Below are positions 13,037-24,731 of a stretch of DNA of 64,000 nt, piece by piece. The position numbers were made by a program, and so were the translations under genes. Location: positions 7,328,413 through 7,392,412 of the forward strand of contig NC_057923.1 in NCBI RefSeq assembly GCF_018873765.1, read 5' to 3'. Within the stretch, counting starts at the first letter, position 1, and each line of letters begins with the position of its first letter. This DNA comes from Telopea speciosissima (lineage: Eukaryota > Streptophyta > Magnoliopsida > Proteales > Proteaceae). The notes under the pieces are model-generated. The model searched no databases and was not told the DNA's origin. It saw nothing but the letters and a program-made list of their open reading frames with translations.

Positions 13037-15278
13037 GGTTATCCAATGGTGCAACCTAGACCTTAAGGATAAGCTTATGAGATGTTTAGATTTGGACATC
13101 TTAGTAACTAGGCACACTGATCAGTTCAAGGTTCAGAATCATAAGGATGGCACTGTTAGAAACTCTGCATCTGCCTCTGGAACATGTGGCAGCATCACCT
13201 ACAGTGTCAAATTCAAACTTTTTCATCATGGACATTAATGGTCTTTGAGTTATGCTTATTGTCTAAGAATTCATTCATGGAGAGGTTGAGGTTCACAAGA
13301 ATGATTTCAAGAAGCAGCCACCACATACTAAAAAAGAAGTACCCAGTGCACGAGGCTCCCGCCACTGTGGGGTCTGGGGAGGCAGCCACCACCTACTCAC
13401 AAAGAAAAAGGCTTATGCTGCCACATCTAAATATTTTCTCTATCCCTCATTCTGTGGAATCTGATCAGTATTGTGTGTGTATGATCCTATCAGTTTCAAT
13501 TTGTAGAGGATTTTTTTTTTTTTTTTTGTGGAGGGGGTGGGGTGGGGGAAGGATATCATTGATACATAGTATAGATATATTGCTAAAGACTGGTTGGACT
13601 ACATATGTGATTTGAGTTTTGGTGGGTGGTAGAGGGCTGACTCTCTTGTTCACTAAAAGTTTACGTGCGAGGGGGGGGGGGGGGGGGGAAGGAAGAAGGA
13701 AAACTACTTGATTGATTTTATTAGGGTGTTTGTTAGGAACATTGAGATGAAACTAAAACCCTAGCAAGAGAGATGTAGGAAGTATTAAGTTCTGGTCGGC
13801 CTTTGCACGAGCTTGCTTTTGGGGTAATTTAATTATCCTGATCTCATAGCTTTGCATCAGAAACACATCCAAGAGATCTATAACTCAATGTCAACTCTTC
13901 AGCATCATTAGCAAATAGAAGTTAGCATCTCTCAGCTTGTTCTTTTTCCACTCGCCCCCCCTCCCTTGTCCTTGTGAGAAGGGATATCGGTGCATGGTCA
14001 TGTAGAGAACTGGAGATACAAACCTTGTTTGAGTTAATGATTTGATTTGTCTCTAAATGTTGGTGTTTCTGAAATGGACACCAAATTTTCTGGCTGTTGC
14101 CGATATTTAAAATTCCTGGACCTCAAGTATCAACTGGTATGGCAACAACCGCCACCTAGTGAGCCACTGATGTTGTTTAAAGAAACAGAGTCCGCTACTA
14201 TAACATCCTTTAGACTTCAGATTACTCTGTCAGGTGTTGCTTCTCTGTGTTCAAAATTCAAATGCTGGGAGGCTTTAAGCTGGAGACAGGTTTGATCCTT
14301 GAATGAAGAAGTGATTGTGCAACACATGCTTGCATCATTCAAACCCAAATATGGTGGTAGTTTGTACTGCAAGTTGTATGCAAAGATCAATGTGTTTGCA
14401 GATATTAGAGCTGTAAGCAAGCAGGACCTGATTGTAGTCTTGTAATGGTATATTAATGTGCATATAAGCTTTGAGGAACTGTTCACTTCCATTTAGTATA
14501 ATCAAGGCCCAATATAGCCTTGAAACCAAAAATTGAAGTCATTAGATTGATGCCAACCTGATGTAATGTAAGAAGAAAAAGGTTTTTCTTTTGGATTTGG
14601 GTTGTTAAGCATGGACAAAGTACTTCTGTTTGGGAAATTGGTGGATTTCTGTTCCTGTATGGTAGGTTAGGATTCAGTCAGAATGGGCCATAATCTGCCG
14701 TAACCCTAGATATTGTATACGGATCCATCGATTCAAATGTTTCCTTTCTTTTCTTTTTTTTTTTCTACCGAACTAGCCCAAGTTGATCTAATTGAGAACC
14801 TCAGATCTAAGATTGGACTTAGTAATTGGTTAACTGTTATACCATCAGGGGCTATGTCTAGATTGAACCTCAACTTAACCCAGCCAGTTTGAGCTGCACC
14901 TCTCACAAGGGTAGTAGTTTATCTATTGGATGGCCAGCAAGATGTAGACCCATGGCCCGTAGGGAGAGGTGGTACCTAAGGGTGTCAATGGAACTGGAAT
15001 CGAATACTGTAACCGCACCACACTGTTTACGATCGAACCAAATCGGACCATTAAAAAATGATCCGATTCTGATTTCATAGGTTTTCTATCCAATGCGATT
15101 TGATTTAGAACCAAAAAACTAAATAAGAACCATTTGCACTAGATGAACATATATACTTTTGGTCTAGTAGTACTAACCAAAAGCTGCTCACGATTCCACA
15201 ATTTTAGCACTGATGGGTGACGTATGTTGGTGGTTTCCGTAAGGAGATAAATAAGGGAGAGGGTTCTTTGAGCAAGCA

Positions 15279-15399
15279 GGGTACTCCACACCTTCTCACA
15301 TTTATTATTTTAAGGGAAATGGCTCTCTGAGCCTAAGGTGTACACTGCACCTCCTCACATGGATTATTAAAAAAATAATGTGAGAGATGTAGAGTACCC
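15279..15399. mobile_element. Foldback MITE (copy 3 of the block)
   Basis: GGGTACTCCACACC at the left and GGTGTAGAGTACCC-like sequence (here GATGTAGAGTACCC) at the right are inverse repeats around AT-rich arms. It is the counterpart of 11631-11753. Confidence 0.65.
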
Positions 15400-15418
15400 T
15401 ATGTGACCAAGTGCTCTT

Positions 15419-17180
15419 TGTTAGTGAATAGTATTCCAGGCAATCGGTATAAGACTTGACAGAATCTGCTTGTATATAAATATATATATATACCCGAATG
15501 AAATAACAAAATAAATACAGAAATAAAACAACTTACAGTACAACGATGACTGTCTTCTTGTTTCTTCAAAACAGCAAGCAGGAACACAAGTGGAGTCGTA
15601 CAGAGAGTACTTTCCTTAAGGTGTGGAACGCCCCCTATTAATGTAGATCCGGGTTGACCTTGGCATTCTACCTCCAAGATAAAACCACTTCAATCACAAT
15701 TGACAGCACCCAAGAGTGATTACAATACGGAGTACCCAAAGGTAATTACTCAGTAATCAGAAAGGAAGAAGAAAAAGATAAGAAGCAAACAGAATGCAGA
15801 GAGCACACTGTTTGCAAAGCACTGGAAACACTTACACGAATTATGCTTTGAAGCCCAAAGCCCATTTGCTTTTATAAGCCCACTAGTACCTGTATGTATA
15901 GGATGTGTTTCTACACACCTGTACATGTACAGACATGTACACCCCATATACAGACCCCTCTACGTATAGGTAGGTGTACATACCAGGTCCCTACGTATGG
16001 GTGCATGTATATGCATGTGCCTATACGTACTACAATGCATGTGCATGATGCCATCTTGGATAATGGGTGGATGTGCATGTACTTCACCAAAAAGAATACA
16101 TCATATGAACCCACACCCACACCCGCCACGACCTCGACCCGGCGTGCGCGTGTGTTTGTGAAAAGCACCCCGGACCCCAACCTCACACATGGGACAAGGG
16201 AGATTTCCCTTAGAGTGATTACAATACAGAGTACCCAAAGGTAATTACTCAGTAATCAGAAAGGAAGAAGAAGAAGATAAGAAGCAAACAAAATGCAGAG
16301 AGCACACTGTTTGCAGAGCACTGGAAACACTTACACGAATTATGCTTTGAAGCTCAAAGCCCATTTGTTTTTATAAGCCCACTAGTACCTGTACATATAG
16401 GATGTGTCTCTACACACCTGTACATGTACAGACATGTACATCCCATATATAGACCCCTCTACGTATAGGTAGGTGTACATACTAGGTCCCTACGTATGGG
16501 TGCATGTATATGCATGTGCCTATACGTACTACAATGCATGTGTATGATGATGCCATCTTGGATAATGGGTGGATGTGCATGTACTTCACCAAAAAGAATA
16601 CATCATATGAACCCACACCCACACCCACCTCGACCCGGTGAGCACGTGCGTGCGTGTGTGAAAAGCATCCCCTACGTATGGGTGCATGTATATGCATGTG
16701 CCTATACGTACTACAATGCATGTGTATGATGCCATCTCGGATAATGGGTGGATGTGCATGTACTTCACCAAAAAAAAGACATCATATGAACCCACACCCA
16801 CCTCGACCCGGCGAGCACGTGCATGCGTGTGTGAAAAGCACCCCGGACTCCAACCTCACACATGGGACAAGGGAGACTTCCCTTAGAGCCCTCTTTCCCT
16901 TGTAAGCTACATGAGCTCATATTAGCTCACTTTTCTACTTGTCCCTAACCAATGTGGGACTAAACTTGAAGAGGTTCTCATGCCTTTTCAAATTTCTTTA
17001 CAAGTTTATACAAGAGGTCCTTGGTTCAAACCACCATGCACACACATATACAAGTGTTTCCAACAAAATCAAAACAAAGTGGAGGGAAAGAGTTTTTCAT
17101 ATTTGAAACTTATATTTCAAAAAGATCATTTCAAAAAGGAAAGTTTTGAAATTACTTTTTTAAAAACACAAAATCCAACA
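15419..17180. mobile_element. Solo LTR, 1762 bp, target duplication CTCTT
   Basis: The insertion starts TGTTAGTG and ends ATCCAACA, and perfect 5-bp duplications CTCTT flank it at 15414-15418 and 17181-17185. Copy 2 of the block has the empty site near 11765. No gag, pol, primer-binding site or second LTR is present, so the best reading is a large solo LTR. It contains an internal 499-bp tandem duplication and a CCAATGTGGGACTAAAC motif common in plant LTRs. The short ORFs inside are repeat by-products. Confidence 0.8.
15713..16892. repeat. Tandem duplication inside the solo LTR (period 499 bp, with an inner 182-bp repeat)
   Basis: The segment starting AGAGTGATTACAATA at 15713 begins again at 16212 and runs in parallel to the AGGGAGA.TTCCCTTAGAG end. 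In the second unit the stretch from CCCTACGTATGGGTGC (16488) is repeated at 16670. Each unit carries clustered TACGTA/ATGCAT palindromic motifs. Confidence 0.85.
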
Positions 17181-17936
17181 CTCTTCCCTCTTTTTTTTTT
17201 TTTTTTCAGGGAGAAAAGGTTAAACAGTTCCTGATTGAATCTGGCACAGGTGTACCCAGGAAGGTTGAAGGAAGGGTTCTCTATTTCTTTGGCTCCTCCA
17301 GTGCGCTTGATCCTGTCCTAATGGTGCTGGTAAAATTCCTTTTATTGATATTATAAGTAAAGCAGGTTCATTTGACCCCTTAAACCATTTTCTTTTGTTT
17401 AGATTTGGAACTTTATAGATACTTCATCTTTGCTATTATGTAATTAACTTCTAAGAGAGCTTCTACCTCTGTGTAGACTTCAAATCACTGGGGTCATGTC
17501 AACATTAAAATTTTCTTGCTTTTGTATATTGTGCTGCCATACCTTGCTCAGCAAAGCATTGACAAGAAGAGAGCAATGAGCAATGAGCAATCCCTTATGC
17601 TCTGCCTAAACATAAGCTACAGACACTTCTGAGAAGTTTTACTTTCATCCCTTCCCACTCTTTAAATTTCAAGAACAAACAATTTAGGTAAAAAGTAAAA
17701 CTGTCATATTAACATAAAACAGTTTCAAGTCATAATAATCATGGAAACCACAAGTATCTCTTAACTGACTACTGACAATTTGCAATGGAGTGCCAAACCA
17801 GTACCCAAAAAATTAAATTTTGGAAAAACAAAGAAGTACCTAAACAAGGAGGAACCTAGGAAGTTATATACACACATGAAAAGGTAGTGAAACAGAATAG
17901 CATAGACATGGCTTTGAAAGATCTTGACCATCACTT

Positions 17937-18741
17937 AATCAGATTGTTTGGGATCCAATATGAAAATGTAGTAAAGAAAGGGAAAAAGAATGCTGCCCCG
18001 CAGCACCTCCCACACCCTCTCACATGGGGCAGTGAAATGGCCACCCTATTCCTCTCCTTGGATGCTCGTGCACGCACCCATTAGTCCCTGTGCTGGCATA
18101 AGGACCACACAGCCTAACAGACTTCTTTTTTTTTTATTATAAATAGGACGAGTGTTCTCTGTCCAGGAGCAGAGGATGCGCTAACACCTTCCGCTCTCTC
18201 TCTCTTCTCTGGCCCTCCAATCTTATAAATATTCATTCAAATGCAAACTCATTAAAAACAGTTGCTTGAGGCAATAAAATAGGGGAGACCATGTGGTGCA
18301 ATCACGGGGACCAGTAGGCAGCTGACCATAGGTCAATCCCAATCCACATGGTCATAAAACATGGGGATCAAATTATAACATTAGCAATGAGGACTTGTGT
18401 TCTTATTTGTTTTCTCCTTTTTAATAGCTGCCATGCCCTAGGCCAGCTGGGCTCACCCTGCCTTGTCATTGATATCTACTGTAAAGATGGATACTGTTCA
18501 AAAAGAAAAAAAAAATTGCTCCCAAAAAACTGTTAAGGCTCAGCTGTGTCAAAAATAAAGCTTCCCAAAGTATCTTGATGAACAGAAAATACAAAAAAAA
18601 AAAAAAAAACAGATCTCTTTGAAATGAAGTAACTACAACCAATGGCTTACATGTCCTCTTATTAGCTTCCCTCTCACATAAACTCTGAAGGATTACACAT
18701 TTTTTCTCAGAACTCCTTTCTTATTCATCATCTATCATATC
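17937..18741. other. No gene; MITE-like relics and 3' flank of the epimerase gene
   Basis: A segment at about 18000-18200 has CCCCGCAGCACC and ACGCACCCATTAG motifs typical of degraded small DNA elements. An A-run lies at 18592-18610. The last 100-150 bases are probably the 3' UTR of the minus-strand gene starting at 20600. No coding region is supported. Confidence 0.4.
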
Positions 18742-20600
18742 CTATTTTGTTGAGAACTTGAAAACCATGAAATGTATGTATGTCTTCCCTGGATACACAA
18801 TCTGTGAAGGGAAATTGGGGTGATTTACAGAATCAGGAAACCCTTGAGTCTCCAAACAGATTGCTGCATACTTGTTATATACTGCCCCATCTTTTCCTTT
18901 TATATTTTGGACTCCATTTGCAGTGTAAAACTGCAGCCCAGGCTGATTGGTCCACAGCTCTAAAACTCTTCCTGATTTGCTATCGTGAACAATGGCCGCC
19001 TTTTTCAGACCCCCTGTAGTCTCCTTATTATCGAGCGCATAATTGATGTCATATCCTCCACTTTCGAGCTGATGAATCTTGCTTCCAATGGCAGTGGGTT
19101 CAGTTAAATCATATGGTGTCCCCTTCACTGACTCGATCTTGCCGGTGGGAATGAGTTGCTTGTCGACAGGAGTGATGTTGGAACCAAAGATCTGTATGGT
19201 GTTGGATAAGATATCACCACTGTTATGGCCACCAAGATTCCAGTAGGCGTGTTGGGCCAAATTGATAGGGGTGGCCTTATCAACAGCTTTGGCTTTCATG
19301 ATCACATTTAGCTTGCTTTCTCCAAGGATCATATATGTTATACTCACCTTGACATCACCAGGAAAACCTGCAATTACATGACATAACAGTAGTGGGTAAT
19401 AGTTAATTATTGAGTTCCAATCAAACAAGGATTAAACAGAACAGAAACAGAAAAAAGACTTAACCTTGTTCTCCATCAGAACTGTGATAGGTGAATGTGA
19501 TGTAAGGGGTTTTACCATCTGGTACATGCTTCATTACCTTCCAAATAACATCACTAAATCCTCTAACACCACCTTAAACAAATAATATTACATCAAACCA
19601 GTCAGTAAAGAAGAACCAAATTGAAAATTAATAATTCTTATACCCAGCTAAGTAATTTGAGGAAGAAAAAAAAAAATACCATGAAGAGTGTTTTTCCCTT
19701 CATTTGCAGATAGTTTATAGGTTTTTCCATCAAGGGTAAATTTGGCCCCTCCAATCCTATTAGCAACCCTTCCAACTGTGGCACCAAAGTATGTTGAATC
19801 ATTCTGCAGTGGAGATTTAATCCAAGATATTTAGTTTCTATCAGAACATTTAAGTTGGAAACATTAAGGAAGGCCATGAGAAGATAGAACCCAAAATACT
19901 AAATACATCAACTGAATCTCAGGAATCCTATTACAAACCCCCAAAAAAATCCTAACTAAAAATGCCAGAAAATATATAAGCTCTGAAGAATATATTTCCC
20001 CTGAAGAATGCCATAAAGAATCTATTTTGAAGCTTTTTATGATTTCTCGCAGGAAAACAAAACAAAAGCTGAAACTTACTACTACCCATTATCAGAAATC
20101 GATTTAACGTCAATGCAACAAATGCCCTATCATCTGGTAACCAGTAAATATAGATACAATGATACCCTAAAAACCTTTACCAAAAAAAAATGATACCCAA
20201 GAACACTATTATAAGATCATCTCACCTTGTATGTTGAGATCTTATCGTAACCAAGAACAACATCAGCTAACTTCCCTGCATGAGGGGGAAAAATGAAACA
20301 GATTAGAAAAAAAAAGGTGAAAAATAGAATTGGGGTTAACAGAAAAAGAAGTAGAGGGAGAAAGATAAGAAGATAAGCAATACCATTTTTGTCAGGTAAA
20401 ATGACAGAAACAATGGTGGCCCCCCAGTTAGTGAACTTGATCGAGAAATCGCCCTTCTTAATCTCGTAAAACCCAACACTCTGCTTGTTTTTTGAATGTG
20501 CAGAAGAATCCGAAGACAAATCCTCATGGGAAGCAATGGATGATTTAATCGATGCGAAGGCAACACAAAAAAAGCAGAGAATCACAGAAATCCTACCCAT
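18742..20600 (-). CDS. Aldose 1-epimerase-like protein (galactose mutarotase family)
   Basis: Five exons on the minus strand: 20384-20600, 20226-20275, 19680-19803, 19465-19572 and 18742-19367. All introns are GT-AG, and the coding length of 1125 nt gives 374 aa. The family interconverts alpha and beta anomers of aldoses such as glucose and galactose. Residues 1-24 form a hydrophobic signal peptide ([17 protein letters not shown]), so the product probably enters the secretory pathway. Recognisable elements in order are [39 protein letters not shown], the NEGKNTLHG motif with the conserved His, [13 protein letters not shown] with the second catalytic His, the [10 protein letters not shown] segment with the substrate-binding Asp, and [17 protein letters not shown] with the catalytic Glu. 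Length and motif order match plant homologues and no disabling change is seen. Catalytic roles are taken from the family. Intron phases agree at every border. Confidence 0.93.
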
Positions 20601-20686
20601 AATTGGAATTTATTGGAGGAAAAATATTGGAGAAAAAGGAAGAAAAGGAATCGGGAGCTTGCAATGAGGCACGAGGTGCAAACGAG

Positions 20687-20696
20687 AATATATAAA
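20687..20696 (-). promoter_or_regulatory. TATA box of the epimerase gene
   Basis: The minus strand reads TTTATATATTC about 90 bp upstream of the ATG at 20600, a good plant TATA element at plausible distance for a short 5' UTR. Confidence 0.6.
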
Positions 20697-21157
20697 CAAA
20701 CGCCACAAGGATAACAACAGTCTAAGATTAGACAGAGACAGGTGTCTTAAAAAATATCCATTAAGACATAACTGGATATAATGATATCACTTTTACGGAT
20801 AATGTTGATGATGCTGCGCTGCGTCTCTCTCCTCCGCTCTTTCCCTTCTCTATTTTTAGTTTCTTCCATCTATTCACAGGATTTTGGGGTTGGACTTGGT
20901 CAGTTGGTCTTGGTGAAAAAGAAATGGTAATCTTATATGTTATTTATAGTTCTTTTATAGTGGCATTATACATTCCTAGAAGGAGAAAGGAGTTTTGGCG
21001 CATATCAATTTGTATATGGGGTCACATTAGAGAGGAAAGTGAGGAAGTGGTGTGCCCGCTTTTTTTTCTTTTAGTATTATTGAGGGTCTATGTCTTGTAT
21101 TCTATGGTTAATGCTGTAAGTTGCTTTCGAAGGGTCATTCAAAAAAAGGACGTGGTT

Positions 21158-21290
21158 CATGTTCTTGTACAAGTACCATCGAAGGCCCTCCAGGGCCAGT
21201 CTCATGGAATCCACTCCTCCTATAGGTCCCATTGTGGATTTCATGTGACTGGCCTTAGAGGGCCTTGGATGGTACTTGTACAAGGACATG
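21158..21290. other. Compact 133-bp foldback (pre-miRNA-like or MITE-derived hairpin)
   Basis: Two 57-nt arms (21158-21214 and 21234-21290) are inverse complements at about 51 of 57 positions, around a 19-nt loop. The arm includes CTTGTACAAGTACCATC, which is fully paired. Mismatches are scattered and no bulges are needed. The flanks do not show an obvious target duplication. The two ORFs across it are by-products of the palindrome. Confidence 0.7.
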
Positions 21291-24200
21291 ATTTGGTCTC
21301 CATTAAAAACTCGTAGGGCTTGAGGCCCGAAGGAGTTGGCCCACGTTGTTGCATATCTTCTTTTCTTCGGCCACACTAAGTTGAGGGGACCATTTGGGGG
21401 TTCAGGGCCGGCACTTACAAGGAAAATTTTTAGGGTTCACATGGGAGTAATTGGAAATTGTAGCTTTTTGTTTTCTCTTTAAATTGTATGAAATAGGATT
21501 TTAAGAGTTATGGGAAATTCTTTGCAAAACATAGAGGCGTAGGGAAAGAGAGCTTGTAACCATGTTCTCCATCATTAGTAAAGACTACTCTCATCTCATC
21601 ATCGTCGTCGATATTTTGTCAAACCATGTATATCCTTGCATTGTAGTCATTCGATTTCACTTTGTCAAATCATGTATATCCTTGCATTGTAATCATTCCA
21701 TTTAATTTTTCTTTTATGTTATATGTTTTTTTTATTGAGAATAAAATTCTATCATTTCACATGTTAACTTGAAAAACGAGTAAGATAATGCCAATTCTTG
21801 ATTGTGACGTGGCCAAAGAGTAAAATGAAAAAATTATTAGGAAAAATTGCCTTGATCTACGCAATAGGAAAAAAAAATTACAAACTTGGTAAAAATAAAT
21901 TATGTTTTACAATTACAAGGTACTAAGTTGAAAAGATTTACCAAATCCCCATAAGAGTAACAAAAGCTAAACGAATAACCTAAAATACCCTTAGCATCTT
22001 TCTTTTGGGGGAGAAGAAGCATCCTATTAATTAACATACGAGAAAGAGAATGCTACTTGGGCGCATGCAGAACATTGCCCATGCGACTAGACATAAGGGA
22101 GGGAAAAATGGCTGCCACACCTCTGAGAAATTATGCCTTTCCATGGGAGTACGACGGTGAATTCACCCGCCCAGGCAGCGCACCGCACATGCCCATGTAA
22201 CATTTTTTCTCCCTTAATATATACATATGCAAAAAAGAACGCTACTTGGTCACGTGACTGCTATATCAAGACACATGAGTGCACGAAACTACCACCCTGC
22301 CTTCCATGAAAGCAAAATATTGCATCTATATTGATGAACTTGCGTGCGCTCTCACTCCTCCCCCCCCCACCCCCCCCCCCCCCCAACTCATGCAAACACT
22401 ACACATGACAATCTCTTGTCCTATCCTACATATATACTAAAAATGTAGATTTTGAACTGATACAAAGTTGGATATTAGAGCCTAGAGGATCTAGAGCGGT
22501 ACATGCACCTTCTAATAAATGTAATTTGTAAACTGTAATTGAATCCTTTTCCAAAGGCGTTGGGTTTTTTTTGTTTTTTTTTTAAGGTATTCATTTAATG
22601 AGACATTTAACGGTTGGACTGCCTGGCACATATTCCGGCGCCCTCATTGAATTAAGAAAGGAAAGTCGGTGCACGTGTTTGAATTTTCTTACTTTCGTGT
22701 CTGAGTTGTTGTGGTCAGCTCCAGTTGGCGAGAGAAAGAGAGAATCCAATTTATTCAAAGTAAGAGAGAGAGTGAGAGAGGGGAAAGGGTTTGCTGTCAC
22801 GTTGTGTGAGAACGAAACAATGGGACCCCACACAGCGTCCAAGGGGAGAAACGGGGTAGCCATTTCATTGTCTCATGTGAGAGGACGTAGGGAGACGTAA
22901 GTTGAATCTTTATCGTATCCAATGATCTGTCCCTCTATTTTTTTCAATTTCTCTCATAGGAGGGTGGAAATGAGCATTCCATCCTTTGCTCGAATATACT
23001 ATCTGGGTGGGGTCCAGTCTCCTTATTAGAGAGGCAATAATTTTTTGATGTAAGTCTAGGGTGGAGAGAAACTTGGTCCTATTTTTTTCTAGTTTTATCA
23101 TACTACATTTCAAAATAAATCCACTCTTTTTAAAAAGAAAAAAAGTTTCTACAAACATAGAGTTGTTGTTGGGATATTTGGCATCAAAAAAATATTAACA
23201 CACGATCATAATAAATTAAAAGTATCAAAGTAGTAAAATTATTGATCTCAAACTCAAAAAACTTGATATCCACAATCAAACCGTCCACAATGAGCTTTGT
23301 TGTTGAATGATGTTAAAATTGTGGCAAAGGCAGAATATCTCATCTCCAGTTATCTAGTGAATATAAAGAGAGGGGGTCGGACGTTATCTCATCTTGAAAG
23401 AGGTTATCTTTCAGATAACTTCACACACGATCTCCAAGGTGCCCATCAAAGATGGCGAACAATCCAAGCTCGTGATTCTTCTCCATATTCATTACTCCGC
23501 AACATGGTGGTCCTCCATGTGAGACCCTCTGTTACTCGAGGACTTGCTTCACCCTTTGTCGGTGTTTGATGATGATGAGTAATTAAGGCAAGTAGCGTTC
23601 TTTGAGGATATCCAATAAACATGGAAGCATTAAAAACTCAAGGAATCTCCCCCTTGTTGGGCGGGGTTGCAGATCAAAGGCAAGGTGAGGGTGGGTGAGG
23701 GCACGGCGGTGGGAACTAGGATGGAGGGGCGAGGGTGCAGGGGTTGCAGCGGTGGGGTAGGTGAGGGTGGAGGGTTGCAGCAGTGAGGGATGGTTAGATG
23801 CGTTCTACGGAGAATGAAGAAAGAAATAAGACGTGGGTTTCACTTTATGTTAATAAAAGTGAGAGGAAAAGATCGCATTCGGCTCTCCTCCAGTAGTGGT
23901 GGGAGTTAGAGGATCCAGCCCAGTAAAAACAGGGGTGTTTGGGTCATTTCATAGGCAGGCCCCACTCTGAAAGGACCACAACCCCCTGTTGAGCTGGAGG
24001 AGAGCCAAGCCCGAAAAAAAACCAATGACAATTTAGGAGTAGAATAAAAAAAAAATAAAAAATAAAAAGGAATATTCTCCTCTCAGGTTCCCCCATCTGC
24101 AAGTTCTTGTAAGCATTCCCTAGAATTGTAACACGTGGAATTAGCTGATCTAACAATCACAATTCAAAACCAATTTTTTAAGTTGTTATCTAACCCTAGT

Positions 24201-24356
24201 TAACCAAACCCATACCCCTACCTTAACCCTGGTTTACCAAACACTTGAGATTTGTCGAAGAAGAGGAAGGTGAAGTAGTGCTCCTTGCAATTCACCAACG
24301 CCAGTACCGCTGGTCCAAGAATTGGACCGCCACTCTGCTTTTTCTAACTCATCGGA
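21291..24356. other. No gene recognised; degraded repeats
   Basis: The region holds MITE-like fragments at about 22050-22330 (two pieces with GCTACTTGG near 22053 and 22242), a C homopolymer-rich stretch at about 22362-22385, and a G-rich imperfect repeat built on GTGAGGGTGG and GGTTGCAG at about 23665-23785. ORFs 22591-22900 (both strands) and 23297-23569 have no recognisable domain. Confidence 0.4.
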
Positions 24357-24361
24357 ATGTG

Positions 24362-24731
24362 TGTAGAAAACCTAGGACTTGTAACTAGTAACTTGAGAGA
24401 TACGAGAAGATGGAAGAAGAATTGATTGTAATGTTTGAATTATTTAATTGATAGGTAAGCCCCTCTATTTATAATAGAGGGGAAATTACAATAGAAAGGG
24501 GAACTCCTAATCAGATTAGGAATTCCTAATCATGATAGGATTCCAAGTTACAATAGGAAAAGAACTAGAACTAACAACTCAAACTGAAACTAAGACTAAC
24601 AACTCACAGTAGAATTAGGATTTGACATAATTAGAAACTAGGACTCTAACTAGGACTAGGAAAATAGAAGATACACATATCAATCAAATCACTGTTCACG
24701 TGAACAGTGTCACATGAACAAGACTTCAACA
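24362..24731 (-). repeat. 3' LTR of the 24.4-27.6 kb element
   Basis: 370 bp, aligned with 27199-27568 with roughly a dozen differences by eye. It contains the perfect 20-bp palindrome CACTGTTCACGTGAACAGTG (24690-24709) with a CACGTG core. Confidence 0.88.

Larger units (their letters stand above)
11292..14976 (+). repeat. Copy 2 of the triplicated block
   Basis: The copy opens with a truncated hAT-like piece (TAGGGGTATCAA, to about 11462). A 120-bp MITE follows (about 11631-11753). Next is an exon-like segment (about 11790-11905) starting after a T-rich tract and CAG with GGAGAAGAGGTTAAACAG and ending at a GT. The part matching copy 1 follows from 12470. The head-to-tail neighbour begins at 14977. 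A solo LTR at 12577-13036 interrupts it. ORFs 13184-13615 and 14047-14295 are not clearly coding. I do not recognise the source gene. Confidence 0.7.
14977..17936 (+). repeat. Copy 3 of the triplicated block
   Basis: It directly abuts copy 2 head-to-tail and starts with a truncated hAT-like piece (CCTAAGGGTGTCAA, to about 15148). It repeats the order of copy 2: MITE, then the exon-like segment (about 17208-17331, beginning GGAGAAAAGGTTAAACAG), then AT-rich sequence to about 17936, where similarity stops. In this copy the exon-like segment reads through as GEKVKQFLIESGTG...YFFGSSSALDPVLMVL before a GT. A 1762-bp solo LTR splits the MITE from the exon-like segment. Source gene not recognised. 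Confidence 0.7.

Noticed and set aside
15894-16905. Cys/His-rich ORFs that look like a repeated small protein
   Set aside because: They lie in the tandem repeat of a solo LTR and arise from ATGCATG-type repeats on both strands.
22591-22900. Antiparallel ORFs of 90 and 100 codons
   Set aside because: No domain is recognisable, both strands are open over the same stretch, and the region looks like degraded MITE sequence.
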